A stretch of DNA of 64,000 nucleotides from Stigmatella aurantiaca DW4/3-1 (GCF_000165485.1 NC_014623.1:7520893-7584892), one strand, 5' to 3'; counted from the first letter of the stretch, positions 18,619 through 28,213 are shown. The notes: generated by a model not told the origin, from the sequence alone. Translations and numbers: made by a program.

Positions 18619-20028
18619 TCAGCCTTGTTTCGTGAACGTCAAATGGTCGAGGTTGAACGCCCCACCAAAGCTCACCTGGATGACGTGCAGACCGGCTTCC
18701 AGGTACACCTGCGTGCTCACCGTCGTATAGGTCTGCCACTCTCCGGTGTTCGGCACGGCAAGGGTGCCCACCTTTTTTCCGTCGAACGCGATGCGCAGCG
18801 AACTGCCGTTGGTCGTCTGCGTCGCGACCCTGGCGGCCACGCTATACGTTCCACTCGACGCCACGTTCACCGTGTACTCCACCCATTCCGAAGAACCCGC
18901 CCAACCAACGTGGTATCCCCCACCGGGAATCCCGCCGACGTCGACGCCTTCACCGAGCCGGTACGCACCGCCTTCGTTCTGCGGGCTGCCATCACTGTAC
19001 GAAATGCCCTGCCCACCGTTGTCGTAGTCTTCCGCTTGGATCAGTCCGGGAATCGCGCGGGGCGAGCCGAAATAGGGCGTGCCATGTTGCTTCGTCTGCT
19101 TGACCAGTTGGATCGTGCCGTCGTTGTTGTAATACAGCTTGTCGACACTGACCGAGCGCAGCCAGTGGTTTCCTGACAGCATGCTCGTGTGGTAGAAAGC
19201 ATACCACTGCCCCTTGTACTGCACGATCGAGCCGTGGTTCGTCGCGCTGTCGGTGGAGTCGATGTAGATGCCGCGATGCGTCCAAGGACCGAGCGGGCTC
19301 GTGCTCGTCGCGTAGCGCATGCGGTTGTGCTCACCATTTTGGTCGTGGTTGTCCGAATACGACAGGTAATAAAGCCCGTTGCGCTTGTGCACCCACGAGG
19401 CCTCGTGGAAGTCGACCAGCCCCTGCATGGTCTGCATTTGGCCGTCGATCTCCATCATGTTCGCCTTGAGCTTGCCACCCTTGGCGATGCCTCCGCCGCC
19501 GTAATAAAAATACGCTTGGCCATCGTCATCGACGAACACCGCAGGATCGATCAGCGAATCGAGACCTGGGATGTAGCCTTGCACGGTAAAGTTCGCGGCA
19601 GGCTGCGAACTCGTCGCCACGCCGATCTTCCAGGTGTTGTTCCAGTCCGTCCCGCTCGGGTGAGGAAAGTAAAAGTAGTACACGCCGTTTTTGTAGGCCA
19701 CGTCGGGCGCCCACATGAAGCCACCCTCCGGCCGTCCCCAGGGCACGTTGGATGCGCGCAGGATCTCGCCGTGGTCGACCCAATTGACCATGTCGTTGGT
19801 TGAATAGACATGGTACTGGTCCATGAGGTCGGCGCCTCGCGGCGGGGCGATGTCGTGCGACGGATAGACGTAGAGTCTCCCGTCGGCCCAGACGTGCGCC
19901 GAGGGATCGGCGGTGTAGATGTTGCGGAAGATCGGGTTGCGCGAGTCACCAACGGTCTGGGCTGCTGCCGATGACGCAGCGAGCGACACGCCGGCGATCG
20001 CCAGCGAAAGAATGCAACGCTTGGACAT
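18619..20028 (-). CDS. Secreted GH43 glycosidase with CBM6
   Basis: A clear signal peptide (MSKRCILSLAIAGVSLAASS) precedes a GH43 domain: IYTADPSAHVWADGRLYVYP with the catalytic Asp, FMWAPDVAYKNGVYYFYFPH, DPAVFVDDDGQAYFYYGGG and FHEASWVHKRNGLYYLSYSD with the catalytic Glu. From about residue 335 a carbohydrate-binding module of family 6 type follows (IQAEDYDNGGQGISY, then GSSEWVEYTVNVASSGTYSV). It is probably an arabinofuranosidase or xylosidase acting outside the cell. It is convergent with the preceding GH43 gene and divergent from the GH71/99-like gene. Confidence 0.9.
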   Translation of the reverse strand: MSKRCILSLAIAGVSLAASSAAAQTVGDSRNPIFRNIYTADPSAHVWADGRLYVYPSHDIAPPRGADLMDQYHVYSTNDMVNWVDHGEILRASNVPWGRPEGGFMWAPDVAYKNGVYYFYFPHPSGTDWNNTWKIGVATSSQPAANFTVQGYIPGLDSLIDPAVFVDDDGQAYFYYGGGGIAKGGKLKANMMEIDGQMQTMQGLVDFHEASWVHKRNGLYYLSYSDNHDQNGEHNRMRYATSTSPLGPWTHRGIYIDSTDSATNHGSIVQYKGQWYAFYHTSMLSGNHWLRSVSVDKLYYNNDGTIQLVKQTKQHGTPYFGSPRAIPGLIQAEDYDNGGQGISYSDGSPQNEGGAYRLGEGVDVGGIPGGGYHVGWAGSSEWVEYTVNVASSGTYSVAARVATQTTNGSSLRIAFDGKKVGTLAVPNTGEWQTYTTVSTQVYLEAGLHVIQVSFGGAFNLDHLTFTKQG

Positions 20029-20329
20029 GCATGGCTCCTAGGGTAACGGGAGCGCAATCGCTCCCGCGGAATCGGGACTATCGTTCAGCAATTTTTTGCA
20101 AGTCAATCATCATGGTGTGAAATCGTGCGGTGCGTTGCACGGAAATCGCCGCGCGCTCATACCGTATCGAAGTGGAAAACCTGATGTATCGCGGCAGAGA
20201 CCCAGTCCCCTGTGGCCCCTCTCTTTCTAAGGGATTCCCACGATCCTCTTCTCGCAAGCAAGGTCCGTGCAAACCGGTTTTGCAGCGATTTATTGACATT
20301 CAGAGCTTGATCTTGCTTTGTATGGAGGC
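20029..20329. other. Divergent promoter region of glycosidase genes
   Basis: These 300 bases separate two divergent secreted glycosidase genes and are AT-richer than the coding DNA. Near the rightward gene the sequence ttgaca-like ttgacattcagagcttgatc lies at about 20293. The inverted pair gggaacgggagcgc/gcgctcccgcg near 20042-20068 could be an operator for the leftward gene. Both assignments are weak. Confidence 0.3.
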
Positions 20330-22210
20330 ATGACCAAGCGACGATCGAGCAGGACTTTCTGGACGGTCTCTCTCTCCATCACCTTGGCGGGTTGTCTGGA
20401 AGCGGATGAAACCACATCCCCCCCCCCTCCTGAGACCGTGAGCGAGACGCGCCAGGCTGCCGTGGCGCAAGGCATCCGGGACAAAGTCATTGTCGGCTAC
20501 CAAGGGTGGTTCACCGCCTATGGGGACGGCTCTCCCACCGAGCGGTGGTCTCACTGGTCGGCCGGGGTCTACCGGTCCAACGAGGGCGTTCCCTCCCCAG
20601 GCCACCAGACCTTCGACTTGTACCCAGACATCTCGGAGTATGCGCCTGGATCACTCTTCCAGACAGGCTATGCACCGCTCGGCAACGGGACCCCGGCGAA
20701 GCTGTTCTCATCGTATCCGTCGGACGTTGTGAACAAACATTTCCAGTGGATGCAGCAATACGGCATCGACGGCGCCGCAGTGCAGCGGTTCCTGACGACG
20801 GATGGAGTCTTCATGGCGCATCGCGACAGCGTCGCGAGCAAGGTGAGGACCGCCGCCGAGGCTACCGGGCGCCTCTTCTACATCATGTACGATGTCTCGG
20901 GACTGAGCGACGCCACCTTCCTCCAAATGGTCAAGGATGACTGGACGAACCGGATCGTCGGACAGCTGCAGCTCCCGTCGTCCTCACGCTACGCGACCCA
21001 GGACGGCAAGCCCGTGGTGTCGATCTGGGGCTTGGGCTTCACGGACCGGCCAGGCTCCGCCGCCCAGGCCTCGGAGCTCATCGACTGGTTCCGCAATCAG
21101 GGCGCCTATGTCATCGGTGGCGTGCCCACCCACTGGCGCACCAGCAGCGGAGACTCGAAGCCTGGCTTCACCGACGTGTACAAGAAGTTCCACATGATTT
21201 CGCCGTGGACCGTCGGCCGGTACAGCACCGACGCGGATGTCGACCACTTCAAGAACAACAATCTGCTCCCGGATCTCGCCTACTGCAACACCCAAGGCCA
21301 GGCTTACCAGCCCGTCATGTTCCCCGGCTTCGCCTGGTACAACTGGAATGGAGGAGCGAAGAACTTGATCCCCCGTCGCGCGGGGGCCCTCCTGTGGAAG
21401 CAAGCCACCAACATCCGCGCCGCCGGCATCCCTGCGGCCTACATCGCGATGTTCGACGAATATGACGAGGGGACGGCCATCGCGAAGGCAGCCGAGGACT
21501 CGTCGATGGCCCCCACCAATCAGTACTTCCTCACGCTGAGCTCCGACGGCACCTATCTCTCCTCCGATTTCTACCTGCGCCTGGCGGGCAAGGTGACGCG
21601 GCTGATCCAGGGGCTCGATGCCCCTACCCCGGCAGTCCCCATCCCGCCCTCCAATGGCCCCGTCTGGTTCCGCACGGGCGGAGAGGAAACCGACGCAGCC
21701 CTCACGTGGACCAACACCATCGACCCCTCGGGAGGCGGAAGCCAGGGGGTGACGGGGTATGGAGGCACGGGCAGCGCCGAATTCGGGGCCGTCTCGGGCG
21801 AACAGGCCCACAGCGGAAGCCGGGCCCTGCGAATCACCGGACGAGACACCCAGGCTGGGGGGGCTTCCTTCTCCTATTTCAAGGCCTACGACGTCCACAT
21901 TCCGGTTCTCGCGTCGACCCGGCTGTCCTTCTGGACCTACCCCCAGAACAATCTTTCCCGGCACGTCACCGTGGACCTCGTGATGACGGACGGCTCGACC
22001 CTGCGTGACTCGGGCGCCACGGACCTCAACGGCGTCAGCATGCACCCTGGCGCAGACCGGGGCACCGTCAACGTCTGGACACAAACGAAGTCCCAGATCG
22101 GGCAGTGGTTGGCGGGAAAGACGATCGACCGGATCCTGATCACCTACGACTACGGCCCCCTGACCGGCGACTTCCGGGGGTTCATCGATGACATCGAGAT
22201 CTCTAATTAG
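20330..22210 (+). CDS. GH71/GH99-like glycosidase lipoprotein
   Basis: The ATG at 20330 gives a lipoprotein signal peptide with the box ITLAGC. The catalytic region reads KVIVGYQGWFTAYGDGSP, WSHWSAG, FDLYPDISEY, NKHFQWMQQYGIDGAAVQRF and AYIAMFDEYDEGTAIAKAAE, the pattern of bacterial GH71/GH99-like TIM-barrel proteins often labelled xylosidase. The last 180 residues form a beta-sandwich carbohydrate-binding-like domain. GGAGG lies only one base before this ATG; a TTG at 20318 is an alternative start. Outer-membrane anchoring and neighbouring GH43 genes suggest extracellular glycan hydrolysis. The exact family is uncertain. Confidence 0.7.
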   Translation: MTKRRSSRTFWTVSLSITLAGCLEADETTSPPPPETVSETRQAAVAQGIRDKVIVGYQGWFTAYGDGSPTERWSHWSAGVYRSNEGVPSPGHQTFDLYPDISEYAPGSLFQTGYAPLGNGTPAKLFSSYPSDVVNKHFQWMQQYGIDGAAVQRFLTTDGVFMAHRDSVASKVRTAAEATGRLFYIMYDVSGLSDATFLQMVKDDWTNRIVGQLQLPSSSRYATQDGKPVVSIWGLGFTDRPGSAAQASELIDWFRNQGAYVIGGVPTHWRTSSGDSKPGFTDVYKKFHMISPWTVGRYSTDADVDHFKNNNLLPDLAYCNTQGQAYQPVMFPGFAWYNWNGGAKNLIPRRAGALLWKQATNIRAAGIPAAYIAMFDEYDEGTAIAKAAEDSSMAPTNQYFLTLSSDGTYLSSDFYLRLAGKVTRLIQGLDAPTPAVPIPPSNGPVWFRTGGEETDAALTWTNTIDPSGGGSQGVTGYGGTGSAEFGAVSGEQAHSGSRALRITGRDTQAGGASFSYFKAYDVHIPVLASTRLSFWTYPQNNLSRHVTVDLVMTDGSTLRDSGATDLNGVSMHPGADRGTVNVWTQTKSQIGQWLAGKTIDRILITYDYGPLTGDFRGFIDDIEISN

Positions 22211-22620
22211 GGCGACGGCGTTCGTCGCCCTTGGGCTGTCTCCCGAGGGCCACACGCGCCGGACCGCGTGTGGCCCGTGGCGCGCTTTGAGGTTCCAGCA
22301 ACGTCACCTCAAGCCGTCCCCCTCCGGAGCCGCCCATGATTCGCCGCAGCCCCTCCGCCCTGCCCGCTCAGCCCGCGCCTCGTCCTGCGGCAGCACCCCA
22401 GCCACAGCGGCCCAGCGCCTCGATGCCGACGAGTTCCAGAGCCATCCCGAGTACCCCGCCTTCAAGAACTCCTTCCCGTCTCTGGGGACGTGAGCAAGCA
22501 TGCCCAGATGAGCGGCCACACCACCCTCCAGAGCACTCCCGCGGCCGGGTTTTCTCTGGCCTGGAATTCTACGTGTGCCCAAGCGCCTGGGACAGGTGGA
22601 GCGCCCACTTGTGGGAAGTC
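22211..22620. other. Gene-poor region with possible gene stump
   Basis: A plus-strand reading begins ATG at 22336 (MIRRSPSALPAQPAPRPAAA), but the better-looking continuation (QRLDADEFQSHPEYPAFKNS) is in another frame and stops soon. This may be a frameshifted 5' stump of a secreted or effector-like protein. No complete gene is supported. Confidence 0.3.
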
Positions 22621-23001
22621 CTAATGCTGGTTTTGCGGCAAGCCGTCCCCGAGTTCGTAGTAATCGCCCTTGTCGGCCACGTGGATATGCATCGCTAGCT
22701 TCGTACCGGTGGGTAGCTCAAAGGCGCCCATGGCGATGGCAATCGTGTCCTTCTTGATCGGGTCCCAGAAGAGCGAAGAGCCGCATGTGGAACAGAAACC
22801 TCGTTGTACCTTGTCGGAAGAGCGGAACCAGGTGAGGTTGTCGGCTCCATGGATCGTCAAGGCCGCGCGGGAGACATCCGTGGACACCCAGAAATGACCT
22901 GACTGCTTGCGACATTTCGAGCAATGGCAAGCGTCGGGCGGATGCAACGGGCCGTCGACCTCGAAACTCACGGCCCCGCAGAGGCAGGATCCTTTATGCA
23001 T
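22621..23001 (-). CDS. GFA family protein
   Basis: Starting at the ATG at 23001, the 126-residue protein has the complete GFA zinc pattern: GSCLCGAVSFEV (CxC), CHCSKCRKQSGHF (CxCxxC) and FCSTCGSSLFWDP (CxxC). It is a compact Mss4-fold protein of the same family as the one at 7005, but with the more canonical spacing. The reaction is unknown. The next gene upstream, on the same strand, ends more than 70 bp away. Confidence 0.85.
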   Translation of the reverse strand: MHKGSCLCGAVSFEVDGPLHPPDACHCSKCRKQSGHFWVSTDVSRAALTIHGADNLTWFRSSDKVQRGFCSTCGSSLFWDPIKKDTIAIAMGAFELPTGTKLAMHIHVADKGDYYELGDGLPQNQH

Positions 23002-23077
23002 GGTGCACTCCCAAAACAGCTTTGTGTACCTCACTCCCCGAGGGACGTCCCGTACTACAATTCGGAGGCTATCTTAT

Positions 23078-24106
23078 TTACCCGATCTCCGATGAGACCA
23101 GGCGCCCCGCCTGGACGAGCCGGAGCAAGCCAGCGCGAACCTCGGTCCACTGCCGCGTCAGCGCCTCGGACGGCTCTCCGAGCCTGCTCGTCGCGTCGAG
23201 CAGGGAAAACGTCGAGGCTGACGCGCGCGGGCTAGGCGAGCGATCGGACGTCGGGAGGATCGTGGTGCTCTTGGCATGGGCCTGTCGCTCGATATGCACG
23301 ATGCCGTCGGGCCAACGCTCGACCAAGGCAGTGACGACGATCGCGATCGCGGCCTCCGGCAGCAGCTGCTCGGCCGTCTCGGCCCACCTCACCAGGACCG
23401 CGAGCCCGCGCAGCACGTCGTAGAAGTAAAAGCGCGGAAACGTGAGCGCGCGCCAAGCCACCGCAGCGCCGCGCTCCTCGGCGTTGTGCACGGACTGCGA
23501 TCCGTGGATGAGCGCACGATCGATGAGGAAGCTCGCGGCGCGACCCACAAAACCGCTGTGCTCACTCGTCCCGCCACTGCCAAGCAGCATGGATTCAAGC
23601 GGCGCGACGGTCCCGACCATCGAACTCGGACACTCGCCCGTCTGGAGGTACGCGGTGTTGTCGCAGTTGAGGCCACCATCCGCCATCTGGTACCGCACGA
23701 ACCATGGCCTGACCCAGGGCAGCGTGCGCTCGACATCGATGCCGCATGCGGCCAGCACCGGATACATCGTGCCAAGGGCACAATGACAGGCACTGTCGCG
23801 CTGCAGGTCAGCGCCCGGAGCATCGCTCGGGTGGATCGGGAAGAGGTGCAAGAGGCGCTCGAGCCCCACCGCCATCGCCGCCGAGGCGCGCATCGGGATC
23901 TGGCGTGCTTCGCCGAGTTCGTGGAGCAGCAGCATGTGCCACCACGGGGAATCCCACTTGGGCCAGTATGGATCGCGCTCGAGGCTGCGCTGCGCGGCCG
24001 CCGAGCCGAGGTAGGCGACGGAATCTGCAATCCCGCGCTCGATCGCGGCACTCTGGAACGAGGGGGGACTGGGAACGGCGGCAAGCTTCTCAAGATCGAT
24101 CATCAT
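23078..24106 (-). CDS. Terpenoid-cyclase-fold (prenyltransferase-like) hypothetical protein
   Basis: The 342-residue protein is rich in helices with repeated W/G-rich turns: DPYWPKWDSPWWHMLLLHEL, WVRPWFVRYQMADGGLNCDN and SLLDATSRLGEPSEALTRQW. YQMADGGLNCDN resembles the QxxDGGW-like turns of alpha/alpha-toroid proteins (squalene cyclase and prenyltransferase beta-subunit fold). The canonical DxDD or zinc-ligand motifs are not obvious, so an enzymatic role is not shown. It stands alone between a GFA gene and a divergent nuclease gene. Confidence 0.55.
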   Translation of the reverse strand: MMIDLEKLAAVPSPPSFQSAAIERGIADSVAYLGSAAAQRSLERDPYWPKWDSPWWHMLLLHELGEARQIPMRASAAMAVGLERLLHLFPIHPSDAPGADLQRDSACHCALGTMYPVLAACGIDVERTLPWVRPWFVRYQMADGGLNCDNTAYLQTGECPSSMVGTVAPLESMLLGSGGTSEHSGFVGRAASFLIDRALIHGSQSVHNAEERGAAVAWRALTFPRFYFYDVLRGLAVLVRWAETAEQLLPEAAIAIVVTALVERWPDGIVHIERQAHAKSTTILPTSDRSPSPRASASTFSLLDATSRLGEPSEALTRQWTEVRAGLLRLVQAGRLVSSEIG

Positions 24107-24331
24107 CTGCGACGCCAGATTTTAGAGCACAAACGGGGCGGAAGATTCCATCTGGAGGAAGGTACCACTCCTTCTCGCCAACGTCCCGTGTAACAGGCCA
24201 GTGACAGCCCCGTAGAGATTGGAGCCGGACTGTATCACGTGGAGCGCTTTCGCTCGATTCATCGGCTGTTTTGTCGCACTCAGCGTACAGCGTCCTATTC
24301 TCAACACCCCGACCCCCTAGGAGCGATGAGA

Positions 24332-25087
24332 ATGCGCATGAGCAAGCTGTCTGCTGTGACGGTGTCCAGCCTCTGGCTCGCGGCCTGTGGAGCCCACGAC
24401 CTGGACGGCGAAGAACTCGCAAGTCAGATCGAGCGGGACTTTGGTGGCCCGAGTGGACTGATGGATTTCTTCGAAAGCCACACCGAGCACGAGATCCGGT
24501 GGGCGATGGAACCCTATGGCGTTGGGTTCGTCACCCCTGCCCTCATCACCGACTGTCCGCAGGTGTTCCCGTCGAGCGACAGGAACATCTGGCACACCTT
24601 GAATGGCAAGTACCACTTCATCGACAGCTCGGGCCGACCCCAGCGGGCGTACGCTTACCTGCCGCCGATCTCCACCGCAGCGCGCAACGATACGTGCCAG
24701 GGAAACGTGGGCCAGTGGGGTGACGCGGCAAACCCCAGCAACGACTACGACGGGGGGCACCTCATTGGTACCCAGCTCGGAGGATGGGGAGGGAGGGCGA
24801 ATCTCGTCCCTCAGGATACCAATTTCAATCGCGGAAACTGGGTGGCTCTCGAGAACAAAATGGCCAAGTGCGCGGGCCTGCCCAGTGGCCGCCTGCGCTA
24901 CTACATCGGTGCGAACTACCCGAACGGCAGCACGATCATTCCCAATACCCTGACGATGGAGATCAGGAACCAGTCCACAGGCAGCAGCGTGTCGCTCTCC
25001 TTCTCGAACACGGACGGAGGCGGCTCGAACGGCACGGCCGAGAAGAACCGCGGCGTGAGCTTCCTGACAAGCCAGGGGTGCAACTAA
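24332..25087 (+). CDS. Secreted DNA/RNA non-specific endonuclease lipoprotein
   Basis: The ATG at 24332 lies eight bases after AGGAG and gives a lipoprotein signal (VSSLWLAAC). The nuclease core is NDYDGGHLIGTQLGGWGGRA, with the catalytic His of the DGGHL variant of the DRGH motif, then NLVPQDTNFNRGNWVALENK with the Asn and Glu that bind the metal. This is the Endonuclease_NS_2-type beta-beta-alpha fold used by secreted nucleases and by some toxins. It is 251 residues and stands alone without an immunity candidate, so prey-DNA degradation or nutrient scavenging outside the cell is the simplest role. Confidence 0.82.
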   Translation: MRMSKLSAVTVSSLWLAACGAHDLDGEELASQIERDFGGPSGLMDFFESHTEHEIRWAMEPYGVGFVTPALITDCPQVFPSSDRNIWHTLNGKYHFIDSSGRPQRAYAYLPPISTAARNDTCQGNVGQWGDAANPSNDYDGGHLIGTQLGGWGGRANLVPQDTNFNRGNWVALENKMAKCAGLPSGRLRYYIGANYPNGSTIIPNTLTMEIRNQSTGSSVSLSFSNTDGGGSNGTAEKNRGVSFLTSQGCN

Positions 25088-25210
25088 GAGGGCTCGTGAA
25101 GTTGCCCGCGCCTCCCAAGTCCTCCGCGCCAGCAGTACCGCGCTGACGCGCGCCTTCTCATGGCGCCTGGTGCCTGTCAGACTCCTGGCAGGCACTTTCT
25201 TGGGAGCACC

Positions 25211-26095
25211 GTGGTGAGCCACCCCGCAGCATCCTCGCCGAAGCCTCCTGGCCCTCCCGTCCTCAGGACTCGACGGCTCAGCGAGTTGCATCCTCTTCTC
25301 TATACGCTCGCCGTTTGGACCAAACGCACGGTGCGTCATCTCGAAGGGTATCTGGGAGATGAGCACTGGTGCTCCCAATACGATGCGACGCCTCTCCCCT
25401 TCCGCGCCAAGCGACACTCTTCCCGTCTCCTCAAACAACTGGGGCGAAGCGAGATGTGGCTTCAACACAACAAGGTGAGAAACCTTGCCATCGCCATTCC
25501 CCGCTTGACAGACGTCCTTCTCCTCCCGGGCGAGACCTTCTCCTTCTGCCGCCTGGTGGGGCGCCCTACGCGACGAAAAGGGTACGTCGAGGGCATGGAG
25601 CTGTCACGTGGCCAGGTACGGCCAGGCGTAGGCGGAGGACTCTGCCAATTGTCCAACATGATTCACTGGCTGGCGCTTCACAGCCCGCTGACCGTCGTCG
25701 AGCGGAGCAACCACAGCTTCGACCCCTTTCCAGACCAGAACCGCTCCATCCCCTTCGGAACGGGAGCTGCGATCTTCTACAACTATATCGACCTCCGGCT
25801 CCGGAACGACACACCGCTCACGTTCCAATTCCGCTTCTGGTTGACGGACCAAGAGCTGTGGGGAGAGCTGAGAAGCAATGCCGAGCTCGAGCACACCTAT
25901 TCCGTGTTCGAGCGCAACCACCGCTTCGAGCAGCATGGCACGGACTGGTATCGTCATAACGAGATCTGGCGTCGAATCATGCTCCGTCGAGGGGGAGCCA
26001 CCCTCCGCGAGGAATTCATCAAGGAGAATCGCGCGCGCGTTCTCTACACACCTCCACGCCCGAACGAGCCCGAACACCCTTCTTCCACAAGCTGA
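25211..26095 (+). CDS. VanW family protein
   Basis: The sequence LLLPGETFSFCRLVGRPTRR, then GYVEGMELSRGQVRPGVGGG and CQLSNMIHWLALHSPLTVVE, is the VanW-like domain (often G5-linked in other bacteria). The Cys in GGGLCQLS is the conserved and probably catalytic residue of this family, whose function remains unclear but is tied to the cell envelope. Two GTG codons at 25211 and 25214 follow GGGAG by four and seven bases; an ATG at 25160 would add 17 residues. The family was first seen in vancomycin-resistance clusters, but this does not show resistance here. Confidence 0.8.
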   Translation: MVSHPAASSPKPPGPPVLRTRRLSELHPLLYTLAVWTKRTVRHLEGYLGDEHWCSQYDATPLPFRAKRHSSRLLKQLGRSEMWLQHNKVRNLAIAIPRLTDVLLLPGETFSFCRLVGRPTRRKGYVEGMELSRGQVRPGVGGGLCQLSNMIHWLALHSPLTVVERSNHSFDPFPDQNRSIPFGTGAAIFYNYIDLRLRNDTPLTFQFRFWLTDQELWGELRSNAELEHTYSVFERNHRFEQHGTDWYRHNEIWRRIMLRRGGATLREEFIKENRARVLYTPPRPNEPEHPSSTS

Positions 26096-26118
26096 TCTCA
26101 AAATGATACTTTGCACCT

Positions 26119-27171
26119 ATGCTTTCAAACCTCATCATCCCCAAACACCTCAATTCCGGCGATAAAGTTGCTACTGTTTCCCTGTCATGGGGCGGGCCGG
26201 GCGATGCTCGACTCCGGGCGCGATACGAGATTGGAAAAAAGCAGCTACAGGAAACGTTCGGTGTGCAGGTGGTCGAAATGCCCCATACACTGAAGGATCC
26301 TGATTTTATTTATAAAAATCCACAGGCGCGAGCGGATGACCTGCACGAAGCGTTTTTGAATCCCGGCATCAAAGCGGTAATCAGTACCATCGGAGGCAGC
26401 GACTCCGTGCGGCTGATTGACAAGGTTGACCTGAACATCCTTCGCAACAACCCAAAGATTTTCCTTGGCTATTCCGATGCGACGGTGACGAATTTCATGT
26501 GCCTTGCGGCGGGACTGCGCAGTTATAACGGGCCCGCGATCATGACTCAGTGCGGTGAAAATGGCGGGATGCATGACTATGTCGTCGCATCAATGCGCAA
26601 GACACTTTTTTCCAATGAAGTGATTGGTGAAATCGCGCCTTCAGCAGAAGGCTATACGACCGAACATGTGCCATGGGAAGATTCATCGACATTCAGCCAA
26701 AAACGCACGATGAACCCGCAAACAGGCTGGCACTATATCCAGGGTGAGGCTCCTGTATCTGGCCGCCTCATCGGCGGGTGTGGCGAAACACATATGATGT
26801 TCGTCGGATCGAAAATCTGGTCACGGGCAGACCTGTGGAAAGATGCGATACTCTTTATGGAAAATTCGGAAGATGCGATCAGTGCCGAGCAATTTTTATA
26901 CAATATGCGTTGTTTCGGTGCTCAGGGAATCATCCAGACTTTAAAAGGGATTCTCTTTGCCAAGCCATGCCGCGTTCCATTGGAAAAATGGGCAGACTAT
27001 GGCGAAATGCTGAAAAGGGTGACGGCTGAATTCGACCGCCCAGATATACCGATTGTCACACATATGGATTTCGGTCATGTCGACCCGATTTTTACATTGC
27101 CATTCGGGGCGATGGCGACCATTGACCCCGCGAAAAAACGGTTCTCCATTGATGAGCCGGGCTGTCTCTAA
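26119..27171 (+). CDS. S66 peptidase, MccF-like LD-carboxypeptidase
   Basis: The 350-residue protein begins LIIPKHLNSGDKVATVSLSW and carries AVISTIGGSDSVRLIDKVDL, where the GGSDS turn holds the S66 nucleophilic Ser. It continues IFLGYSDATVTNFMCLAAGL, SGRLIGGCGETHMMFVGS, a Glu in the C-terminal lobe and HMDFGHVDPIFTLPFGAMAT with the catalytic His. This matches the MccF subgroup, which hydrolyses muropeptides or detoxifies aminoacyl-nucleotide antibiotics of the microcin C type. Codon use is clearly AT-richer than the neighbours (many aaa, gat, att, ttt codons), so recent acquisition from a low-GC bacterium is likely. Confidence 0.85.
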   Translation: MLSNLIIPKHLNSGDKVATVSLSWGGPGDARLRARYEIGKKQLQETFGVQVVEMPHTLKDPDFIYKNPQARADDLHEAFLNPGIKAVISTIGGSDSVRLIDKVDLNILRNNPKIFLGYSDATVTNFMCLAAGLRSYNGPAIMTQCGENGGMHDYVVASMRKTLFSNEVIGEIAPSAEGYTTEHVPWEDSSTFSQKRTMNPQTGWHYIQGEAPVSGRLIGGCGETHMMFVGSKIWSRADLWKDAILFMENSEDAISAEQFLYNMRCFGAQGIIQTLKGILFAKPCRVPLEKWADYGEMLKRVTAEFDRPDIPIVTHMDFGHVDPIFTLPFGAMATIDPAKKRFSIDEPGCL

Positions 27172-27209
27172 TGAAAATTTCGAAAACTAGAATTTGACGC
27201 AGAGGCTCC

Positions 27210-28187
27210 ATGAATACGATCCACCTTGTCGATCCATCCGCGCGCGAACTCGTCACCCAACTTCCTTCCGTGGACCCCGAACGCCAGTCCGTCGCGGAGT
27301 TCCGGGCCAATCTTCTCGCCATCTACGCGCAGGCGGCTCCGCTTATGCCGGAGGCCCGCGAGGAGCGAAAGGTCCCTGGCCCGCCGGGCACGCCGGAGGT
27401 GCGAGTCTTGATTTACCGGCCGACGCCCCAGCCGCAGCCCTTCCCTGCCATCCTGTACATCCACGGCGGCGGGATGATTGGCGGGGCGGCGGAGATGATG
27501 GATGCGGCCAGCGTTCAGCTCGCGCAAGGCCACGGGGCGCTCGTCGTGGCGGTGGACTATCGCCTGGCTCCCGAGACGCCGTTCCCGGGGCCCGTGGAGG
27601 ATTGCTACGCAGCGCTCGATTGGCTCTTCCGGAACGCGGACAGCCTGGGCGTCGACCCCTCGCACATCGCCATCATGGGGCACAGCGCCGGTGGAGGCCT
27701 GGCGGCGGCGACGGCACTGCTGGCGCGTGACCGGGGCGTATACCTGCTCTCCGGGCAGATCCTCATCTACCCCATGCTGGATTCCCGCACGGGGACGCCG
27801 GAAGCACTCGCGGACAACCCCCTGACCGGTGAGTTCGTCTGGACGCGCGAGTTCAACAGGTTCGGCTGGAAGGCCCTGCGCGGCACGGAGCCCCTCCCGC
27901 CGGAGCGCCTCGGTCACTTCTCGCCGGCCCAGGCCTCGGACGTGAGCCGCCTTCCCCCCGCCTTCATCGCCGTGGGAGCGCTCGACCTCTTTCTGGAGGA
28001 GGACGTGGCGTACGCGCTCCGGCTGGCACGTTCTGGCGTGCCGGTGGACCTGCACGTCTACGAGGGGGGGATCCACGGGTTCGACCTCTTCCCCGGGGCC
28101 CTCGCCACCCGCTTCGAGGCCGACCTGCGCGCCGCGCTCGGTCGCGTGCTGCAAGGCGCTCCGGGGAACACAGCGCCTCAAGGCTGA
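27210..28187 (+). CDS. Hormone-sensitive-lipase family esterase
   Basis: The 325-residue alpha/beta hydrolase has the HSL-family oxyanion motif YIHGGGMIGGA, the elbow IMGHSAGGGLAAATALL with the catalytic Ser, DLFLEEDVAYA with the Asp and GGIHGFDLFPGA with the His. These enzymes hydrolyse short-chain acyl esters. GC content is back to the genome norm, so it was not acquired together with the preceding low-GC peptidase gene, although only 38 bp separate them. The ATG at 27210 has GAGG upstream. Confidence 0.9.
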   Translation: MNTIHLVDPSARELVTQLPSVDPERQSVAEFRANLLAIYAQAAPLMPEAREERKVPGPPGTPEVRVLIYRPTPQPQPFPAILYIHGGGMIGGAAEMMDAASVQLAQGHGALVVAVDYRLAPETPFPGPVEDCYAALDWLFRNADSLGVDPSHIAIMGHSAGGGLAAATALLARDRGVYLLSGQILIYPMLDSRTGTPEALADNPLTGEFVWTREFNRFGWKALRGTEPLPPERLGHFSPAQASDVSRLPPAFIAVGALDLFLEEDVAYALRLARSGVPVDLHVYEGGIHGFDLFPGALATRFEADLRAALGRVLQGAPGNTAPQG

Positions 28188-28213
28188 ACGCCGGTTCGCG
28201 TCCCAAGGGGGGA

